64,000 nucleotides of DNA from Telmatactis stephensoni (lineage: Eukaryota > Cnidaria > Anthozoa > Actiniaria > Isophelliidae), in the NCBI GenBank assembly GCA_029948255.1, contig JALIZF010001825.1:620001-684000 (forward strand). Direction: 5' to 3'. The notes under the pieces are model-generated. The model was not told the DNA's origin. It searched no databases and worked only from the letters and a program-made list of their open reading frames with translations. This document shows, piece by piece, positions 57,240 to 64,000 of the stretch (positions are counted from its first letter, which is position 1; each line of letters begins with the position of its first letter). The position numbers and the translations under genes are program-made.

Positions 57240-57680
57240 TTGGGCTTTTTGTGGTCACTCGTGGTCGGTCAATCCACGAGCTACTGCGCCATTTGTGGGT
57301 TGATCTTTTTTACTGGTTGCCAAACCAGTCGAGGTCTGCAACGCGTGTCTCCGTTTTTTCTCTCTGTGTAGCAAAACGGAAAACTTGCGCAATAGTTCCC
57401 AACATGCTTTGCGTTGTATGTTATGATTGGCTGAAAACGTAAACAAAAAAACAAAAAAACCAACGCCCTTTATTCATCAATGTCATCTTTGAGCGCGACG
57501 CACTAGTCACTTGTGCGAACTCTTCTAGAATTGAAAATGCCGGCCAAATTACAAAATGGCTTTCAAAAACAGGCAGTCAAAAAATGTAAATTCGAGCTTT
57601 TTACTAGAGATATACCTATCATTTACAAGAGCTTTAGAATGAGCTGTTATTTTAAACTTGATCTCTAGTACTATGTCCAA
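57240..57680 (+). repeat. Dispersed repeat family B, copy 2 (split)
   Basis: Matches 7660-7990, including the short ORF (MPAKLQNGFQKQAV..FTRDIP at 57537). The family resumes near 59205-59340 (GCTGCTAAAAGAACAAGAAT, AATAGAGGCAAATCAACTAT), so about 1.5 kb separates two parts that are almost adjacent in copy 1. In this copy the GT after the conserved peptide is changed (GAGATATAC). Confidence 0.55.
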
Positions 57681-57783
57681 AAACAAAACAAAACAAAACA
57701 AAACAAAACAAAACAGAACAGAACAGAACAGAACAGAACAGAACAGAACAGAACAGAACAGAACAGAACAGAACAGAACAAAC
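57675..57783. repeat. (AAAAC)n / (AGAAC)n pentanucleotide repeat
   Basis: About ten AAAAC-type then many AGAAC-type units. The minus-strand frame with repeated VLFCS is an artefact. Confidence 0.95.
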
Positions 57784-59204
57784 CCGAATTCGTACTAGAG
57801 CACATTCACCCCGCGTCTGATCAAACTGCTGGTCTTCTACAGAGGAGGTTCGAAGGCCTTCCCACAATGCAATGCGTATAGGGGTATATTATCGATTTCG
57901 CGATGACGTCATCAGTCTTCATCTAGTTGCGACCGGCTATGATTCGTACTCGCTATAGAAACAGTGAAAGATTCGAAACAAAACCGATCTTTTTTACTTT
58001 CATTGTGTTTCAAAATATGACTTTTTGGTTGCCCCCCTGTGGATTGCCGTGTGTAGAGCTGTTTTGTCGGGAAATTCACTTCTCATTCATCGATGAAATG
58101 GCTGTCAGGAGACTTGCTTTGATTCCTGCTATAAACATTGCTGAACACTTCGAAGGAGCAAGAAGTCCTGCACTAGTACGCTTAAACTCTAGTTGCAGTT
58201 TCACGGTAAGTTGTCAAATGTTCTTTTCAAAGTATTTTCTACTGATAAATATCGTTTATGGACACTTCTCTTTAAAAATCGTCTTCTATGAAGGTATGTA
58301 TAAGACCTTTTTGCCGTAGCACTATTTTCCAACTTCGCGCATCTTGAAACAAAGAACTGCATCGTAGAATGTGCGGAATGTGAACTTCTTTTGTTTGAAA
58401 TAAAACTTTCCTTTGTCTTCCAATCAAGAATACATTAATATGGCTCCAAGTTCTGTTGCTTGGAGCCTTATTTTTATGCGTTTTTGTTTATTGGAATCAA
58501 AACTTTTTACAAACTTACAGTTTTGCTGAGTCAATCCAACTTCCTTGAGTCACCATTGTAGTCAAATTCAACAGAAAATGCCGGCATTTTCTTTACTCTT
58601 CTACTCACATGATGATGAAAGCTGCAATAATTTCCAGGTTTTCAAATGCCAGTTTAGAATTGTCAGGAGAAAAGCTGAATTTGTCTTTTTTATACAGATG
58701 AATTTTCGGCGAATCTACTGATCACGATTGCCGTTCAACAATGGCGAATCTCCTACTGAAACTAAAAAGCAGTGTTCAACTACATCATAGTTAGTAGAGG
58801 GGACCCCTCTACTAACTATGACTACATATTCCTTGAAAAGTTTGTCTAATCTTCTCCACTTGCTCGACTTTCAACATCTAACTACTCGAAAAAAGACTAC
58901 CTTGAGAGTCCATAGAGGTAATAAATACAGAAACATCACACAACTTGCCAAAGATTCACTTGCAAAGTTCAATCGGCTGAATAACATGTTTGAGCGGGAA
59001 ATTGGCGACTCGCGCGTTAGTACAAAAATATTCCCGCCAAAACACCAAAGTATTACAAAATTATTTCTCAACATGGCTGTAGCTTCCAAATTTATCTACC
59101 ATTTTGTTTTTGTTTCTTGTAGTAGTGTGCAAATTTTGAAACTGAATTTGATTGGCTAGTTGGAAAAATTTAAAATAAATTGACATTTTTGTATATATTT
59201 GATT

Positions 59205-59340
59205 ATATAGTAACACGAATTTCTTACAGCATATGCTGCTAAAAGAACAAGAATAGAGGCAAATCAACTATATTTGACATTCAAACACTCATGAGGTCTA
59301 ATGAGTATTTTGTACTGAATTTTATTTTTGAAAACCTGAA
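59205..59340 (+). repeat. Repeat family B, distal part of copy 2
   Basis: Matches about 8100-8215 (ATATAGAGGCAAGTCAATTA there, AATAGAGGCAAATCAACTAT here), followed by a TTTTGTACTGAATTTT-type end. Confidence 0.5.
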
Positions 59341-61010
59341 AGACTTGAAGAACTAAACTATGATTCTTTCTGTGAACTCAGAGGAGATTGGACAGCAGCG
59401 CGCAAAGGATCATGGTCCAAAATAAAATTCTGACACAGTTGACTCCAACCACCGAGGTGATAACATCAATAGAGGTTCTCAAACAACAACACTATCGATA
59501 ACGAATATATATTTTCGAGAATAACGACTTATTAGTAATAATACACTGTGCATGTGGATCCATCATACAGCACCGAGTTTACCTTTCCTGACGATGAAAG
59601 TCATCTACTGCCATTTCAGCTTTGTAATTAAATATTCGCCTCCAGAAAGGCGCTTTCTGGTCGTTTCATCGAGCGATATATCGATCCAAAAGTTTGCAAA
59701 CCTTAACTCTCCATGTCTTGTTAGAGTTGATGGTGTTCAAAGAAGCATTATTTTCCAGATAAGCTTTTTTTTGCTGAAAGGCAATAGCTTGTACCAAATG
59801 GTTTTTGGATTATCATATCTATTTATGGGTTGCAAATAGAATACTCCAACACCAGTTGGCCTTGGGGGTTGACACATTGGTTTTGTCAAGGTCTCGAAGT
59901 GCCAGCTCTTTTCCATATTATTCAAGATTATTCAAAGGGCCATCTACAGAATCGACGTACAGCAGACTCGGTGAGTTTTATAGTGTTTTTTTCCCTGCTT
60001 GTTGCTTCTGGAAATCCTCAAGTTCTGTATCTTTTAGTACAACAATGCTTGACTATCTTTTTTGGCTGAGTGCTTTCTGATGCTTACAAGTTGGTAAGTT
60101 AACTTGATGTTTCTCGATCTTTTGTGTGTCCACTTGTTGTTGTTCGTAATTCCCGTCGACATCTGGATCCTTAATTTATAGTTGTTCAAACATCCATATT
60201 TATTTGGCTTTTAAAAACACTTGTACCGCGAAAACTGAGCTAGCTAGAGTTAAATAATGCTTGATTTTTTACGAGAAAAATGGAGGTCTGACGGATGAAA
60301 AAAACCCTTTTTTTCTTGTTCACAAAAGTTTCCTATGACAATACTTCGAGCGTTGAGAGAATTGTTTCTTCGATCAGCAGAAAATTGTTTTTCTTTCTCT
60401 TTTTTTTTCTGCCAAAACCTCAACAGAATCGCGATACAAAACTAAACGCGATTATCGGTCTGTAATGACGGCTAGTTGGGAGAAAATATGTTCAGGTATT
60501 GGCTCCGTCGCTGCGCGACTCACCAATACCGAATATATTTATTCCCTACTTGATAATGCCGTTTAGTTTATATAATATCTATAGCAGCCATTACCTACCA
60601 CCCTAATTATTTTCTCCGACATCATGATCAGTATAACCTTATAATAGTCGTTGCCATGGATTCTTTATATTGTTGTCATCGTTACCTGTTGTTATGGACC
60701 AAAAAAGGTTGTCGGGGCAAAAGGCATCAAGCTTACGTAACTCACCCGAAAAGGAGTTTGGGTAGAAATTACTGAAAATATAAAACCACACAAATGTCAT
60801 CACGATATCCTCCACATCTGGTTTGCCCTGTCCTTATACACCAAGAAATTCATTCGTTGATGTTGAAAATCAAGATCAAAGCTGTAAAGCGAGTGTAGTT
60901 TTGAAAGTAGCCATACTCCTTTTCGTTCTATTCACGCCGATCTAAACCTCTCATTCGACAATCGTTTTTCATTAAAATATGTGTATATCTCGTTGCTATG
61001 GTTACTTTAC

Positions 61011-61152
61011 CTCGTCCATAGGTATACACTTCAACTCTCATTGAGATGTGTCCACTCCATGTAAGAGGTCTAAATCTGACGTAGCGGGTCCACATGACTG
61101 GCGAGAGCACGTGACGTACCACTGTTTCGTTGTCTGTGTTCCCAGAGAATAC
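61011..61152 (-). CDS. Orphan exon: C-terminal half of a discoidin domain
   Basis: 47 codons, acceptor TTCTGTAG at the upstream end and donor GTAAAG downstream, phase 0 in and 1 out. It reads VFSGNTDNETVVRHVL, RYVRFRPLTWSGHISMRVEV, the classic second half of an F5/8C domain. Its exit phase matches the discoidin exon at 55756, so it probably belongs to the same gene. The N-terminal half expected upstream is not found between here and 62593, and the usual final Cys is replaced (YTYGRG). Confidence 0.75.
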
Positions 61153-62592
61153 CTACAGAAGCAAATGCATTCTGAAATACTTTGTAATGGCAAGTATATT
61201 GAGACAAAAAATGTAAAAAGGTATAGTCAACCAAATCAACTGTAATTGCTGGTGGAGGGAGAAAATGACATAAACAACATTTCAGGAGTGCCTTGAGGTT
61301 TTCAGTTGAAAATTGATTTCGTTAGAGGATAACTTTTAGTGCCTCCGGCAGTAGCTGGAACTCATTTGATCGGCATAACTGTCATCATTTAGAAACGTTT
61401 ACAACTGTCGATATAACCCTTCAATGTTTTAAAGGGCTGATTTGTACGTTTGAGACAGCCACAACCTCTGAAAATCCATACAAGCAAACATCATAGGAGG
61501 TGGTTGTTACTTCCATATACATCTTTCAAGACATTGTAGTTTAACTTCGCCATTGCAGAAATTCGCGCCACGATTTTGTCGAAGCAATGCATTTTTGACC
61601 AACGAAATAGCTACATAACTGACAAATTTATAACAATTTTAGCCAAGTACATTCAAATTTGACATAAGCTAAATCAGATTTCCGTATAATTATTGCAATT
61701 TTCGACACTAACCACTTGGACTACTTCTACACATTTTGCCAGCATTATGACTGAAAATCAACGTGACGTCACGAAAGGAAACAACAGCCGTTTGTCTAGA
61801 GATTTCCTCTCCCCTCTGGAGAATAAGGAATATTTTTTCATAAATTTCTTTGTAAAGAACATACTACTATAGCGGTTGAGCTTCCTGTTGGCGCTACAAG
61901 AGTAGGACTGGCGATGAATTTCTTTTATTTTGCTGTGAGTTTCTTTTATTTTGCCGTGAGTTTTGTTTTGCTGTGAGACTTGTGGGCCACTGTACTATTG
62001 CGATGACTGAACATGTTACCTGAATTTTCAGTCGTTGCCCCAGTTTTTGCCCACTCGCCGAGTGAGCAAGGAATTGCAAGAGGAAGACTGATAAATTCGG
62101 GCTGAGAAAATAAAATGGACCCTTGTGACGATCACACGCGATCTGCAGCGTGGTTTAGCAAACGCCACGTGCAGGACGCCAGTTTGCTTGTTTTTACGTT
62201 CTCTTCTTAACGTCGGTGACGTCAATGGTCATTTCGAACAAAATTCGTCAGCGCGCGCGGCATCCTCTTTAATATCCTGTCGTGCTTGCTAAATCACTCT
62301 AATAACTTTGATGTAACGTGCGCTCAATGGCCAAAGGACACGTCCAGTGTGTTCTGTAGGGAAGCAAACACATATAGAATGCGCGCGCACTCTTCAATTT
62401 TTTGTAAACGAATGAACAAGAAAACGTGCCTTAAAATTGTAATTGTATTTCTTAACAGGAATATAAAACTTGCCCGATGTGCTCTAGCTGATTCCTCCGT
62501 AACCACGCCTTCTCCAAAACGCACATAACTTGTTAGCACCCTGACGCTATTTATATCGGTAGTGCGGCGATGCGTAAAATGCAAACATTCAC
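61153..62592. other. Region where a discoidin N-half would be expected
   Basis: Read on the minus strand for the ITASS/WLQVDLG signatures; none seen. Contains repeat-like CGTGACGTCACG near 61761 and TTTATTTTGC(T/C)GTGAG repeats near 61920-61975. Confidence 0.5.
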
Positions 62593-62654
62593 CTGGGAAA
62601 ACCCCAAAGCAGGGTTAAGAGAGAGATGATATTGGCGTAATAAGTAGTATTCAT
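62593..62654 (-). CDS. Probable signal-peptide first exon
   Basis: ATG at 62654, MNTTYYANIISLLTLLWGFP, followed by a good donor (CCCAG|GTGAAT) in phase 2. A hydrophobic core with small uncharged start fits a signal peptide. Its strand and position suit the first exon of the discoidin/Ig/D8C gene, but the phase does not match the exon at 61152, so intermediate exons would be required. Confidence 0.5.
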
Positions 62655-62909
62655 GGTTTGTTCAATTACACTTCTCAACTAACAAGCTAAAAATAAAAAG
62701 CTGATTCATTTGAAGGCTTTTATTTGTTCCATTGCTTTAACACGACGGTATTTTGACTAGACAAACAGTGAGTAAGGTTTTTAAATTTGGATTATATAAC
62801 TTCTGATATTCACGTGAATAAATAGAGCATTTAGTTTATATCTATGGCACTGTAGTGTTCTTAATTCACTTTCTTTTGGTATTTGGACTTCAACGATAAT
62901 GGACTCATA

Positions 62910-63278
62910 ATGGAAGACCATCAATTTTCTTGCGAATTTTGTTTGAAGTCGTATACTAGACGTTCGTCACTATCGAGGCATTACACAAACTATCCTACAC
63001 ATCGTCGGCCAAAAGTTAGAGCGGAAGAATGCGTACAAAACCTCCTGAATACAACTCCGTACTATCGCCAGGCCCGTCTAAACAAACTCGCAGAGAACTT
63101 ATGTTTTACTGAAATCCTTGATACATTCGTACCTAAATTATCTAAATCTGTTCCTCTCCTTCAGAGTTTCACGAGAGATATTCACGGCTACATTCCACTT
63201 CGCTTCGAGACGACAGATCATAGTACAACGCCAGCTGATAAACGACAACACAAAGACCAAGATTGTTGTTCCATTTGA
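62910..63278 (+). CDS. C2H2-type zinc finger ORF
   Basis: From the ATG at 62910 (the frame to 62883 starts at TTG), 122 residues. MEDHQFSCEFCLKSYTRRSS carries CxxC followed by H..H (SLSRHYTNYPTH), a single classical finger with an unusual six-residue His spacing. After that: LNTTPYYRQARLNKLAEN. The frame ends at 63278, but from about 63165 the other frame (63118-63771) looks more protein-like. The two may be one gene. Confidence 0.5.
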   Translation: MEDHQFSCEFCLKSYTRRSSLSRHYTNYPTHRRPKVRAEECVQNLLNTTPYYRQARLNKLAENLCFTEILDTFVPKLSKSVPLLQSFTRDIHGYIPLRFETTDHSTTPADKRQHKDQDCCSI

Positions 63279-63771
63279 TTCAATACTTGGTTTTCTTTAT
63301 AACAAGAACACTTCCACAATTGCCTTCCATATGTCCGAACCAGCGACGATCATGGTGAAGTCTCCAAAGTGCAGAACATGGAAGTTAGCAGCAACAACAA
63401 CAGCAACTAACGTAAACGTCAACCCTCGAAGGTCAGATTCAAAGTCTCAAAGCCAAGTCTCCATCAAATTGAATCCTAAATCAGAAAGTACATCCTTTGA
63501 ATCCGTTTTGATGCAAGACAAGGCATTACAGCGAAAACTCCAAACCAGCTACTCGTCAACTTCAATTACCAAGACAGAAATCCAGCCTGAGAAGTGGTTT
63601 CCAATTATTCAAGATCCTAAACTTGTCCGTGCTGGTCAACTTGCTTCGCTAGCTCTTCTGGAGGAAGCTACCGCTCAAAATAATGACATAAATTGGCTAA
63701 TTTTAAGATATCATGGACTTGAACTTCGCTTCAACGAGATTCTGAGGCGCGAGTCAAGGGACTCTAAGTAA
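63165..63771 (+). CDS. Unidentified ORF, possible continuation of the zinc-finger gene
   Basis: Open to a stop at 63769-63771. Just before 63165 is an excellent acceptor (TTCCTCTCCTTCAG). Protein-like stretches: IFTATFHFASRRQII, TKIVVPFDSILGFLYNK, KWFPIIQDPKLVRAGQLASL, INWLILRYHGLELRFNEIL. It overlaps the zinc-finger frame by one frame step, so either an intron, a sequencing or true frameshift, or two genes. I do not recognise a family. No suitable donor at the right phase was obvious upstream. Confidence 0.45.
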
Positions 63772-63774
63772 AAC

Positions 63775-64000
63775 CCGCTTCGCCAAAATGTCCTGACGGC
63801 GGGAGGGGCTCGAAGGAAAAGTTTGTAAATACATTTGGAAGCTTTAAAATTTCGCAAAAACTGTTTTTTTTAAGATGTAAATTCTATAAAATTTTCTATA
63901 TTGTTTCTTAAAAATCAGTTAAGAAAGAAAATTCACATTTAATGATATTTTATTGATTTATTAAAAACCCACAATACCCTACCCGGGTAGGGCATAGATT
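63775..64000. other. 3' flank at window edge
   Basis: AT-rich, no further gene; possible 3' UTR of the preceding ORF. Confidence 0.4.

Larger units (their letters stand above)
55757..61010. other. Repeat-rich 5-kb intron-like region
   Basis: Lies between the discoidin N-half exon and the orphan C-half exon upstream. It holds repeat-family-B copy 2, a pentanucleotide repeat, and small hairpins with ACTCGTGG/CCACGAGT (near 55892 and 57258). A plus-strand open stretch near 58027-58206 (HFSFIDEMAVRRL..SPALVRLNSS) ends at a good GTAAGT donor and could be an exon of something unidentified. An open stretch near 55977-56270 (EIDKYLAARGLRKYRSKEDK) is also unassigned. Confidence 0.45.

Overview
This is nuclear DNA from an animal, most probably an anthozoan cnidarian and plausibly a stony coral. 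The genes carry spliceosomal introns with GT/AG junctions whose phases match when exons are joined. Intergenic and intronic DNA is AT-rich and full of hairpin-forming elements and satellites. The gene content fits a cnidarian: an astacin ending in a ShK-type Cys domain, a secreted Glu/Asp/Ser/Gly-rich repeat protein like the acidic proteins of coral skeletons, discoidin/PAN/Ig/D8C ectodomain exons, and an intact DIRS-type retrotransposon. The genus assignment is inference; no ribosomal or mitochondrial marker lies in the window.

Layout. 1.9-4.5 kb (+): four-exon NAPE-PLD gene with a two-way (inverted) minisatellite in intron 1; its last exon recurs at 9.6 kb with a destroyed splice acceptor, directly beside a TIR element. 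6.1-7.1 kb (-): intronless rhodopsin-like GPCR with a decayed copy of its own C-terminus just downstream. 10.07-11.15 kb: 22-bp minisatellite of about 49 units, open in all frames and almost certainly not coding. 11.9-12.1 kb: remnant of a Tc1/mariner transposase. 12.9-20.7 kb (-): thirteen-exon outer-dynein-arm docking protein (ODAD1/CCDC63 family), with several snap-back elements in its introns.

21.4-24.8 kb is a cluster of non-autonomous elements, including a 2.1-kb element dense in TTTACG/CGTAAA motifs. 24.9-29.9 kb has no gene I can support. 29.9-31.5 kb (+): two-exon secreted acidic repeat protein. 32.0-33.2 kb: one transposon nested in another. 36.7-42.4 kb (+): multi-exon secreted astacin metalloprotease with a ShKT tail. 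Around 35-45 kb, a leader-peptide module starting MAKLLKI recurs several times; one copy sits in frame ahead of a PAN/apple domain at 43.5 kb.

46.8-51.5 kb (-): DIRS-like retrotransposon with gag, RT/RNase H and tyrosine recombinase all open, 39-bp perfect inverted terminal repeats, and an abutting 84-bp perfect palindrome. 51.7-62.7 kb (-): exons of an extracellular protein (signal peptide, discoidin halves, Ig, D8C) that looks incomplete. 62.9-63.8 kb (+): a C2H2-type finger ORF and an overlapping ORF, possibly one gene with a frame change.

The genes do not form an operon or an evident pathway. The recurrent theme is duplication of partial exons (NAPE-PLD, GPCR, astacin), often beside short inverted-repeat elements. 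Several open reading frames seen here start at TTG or GTG; I moved starts to the first ATG where that made sense.
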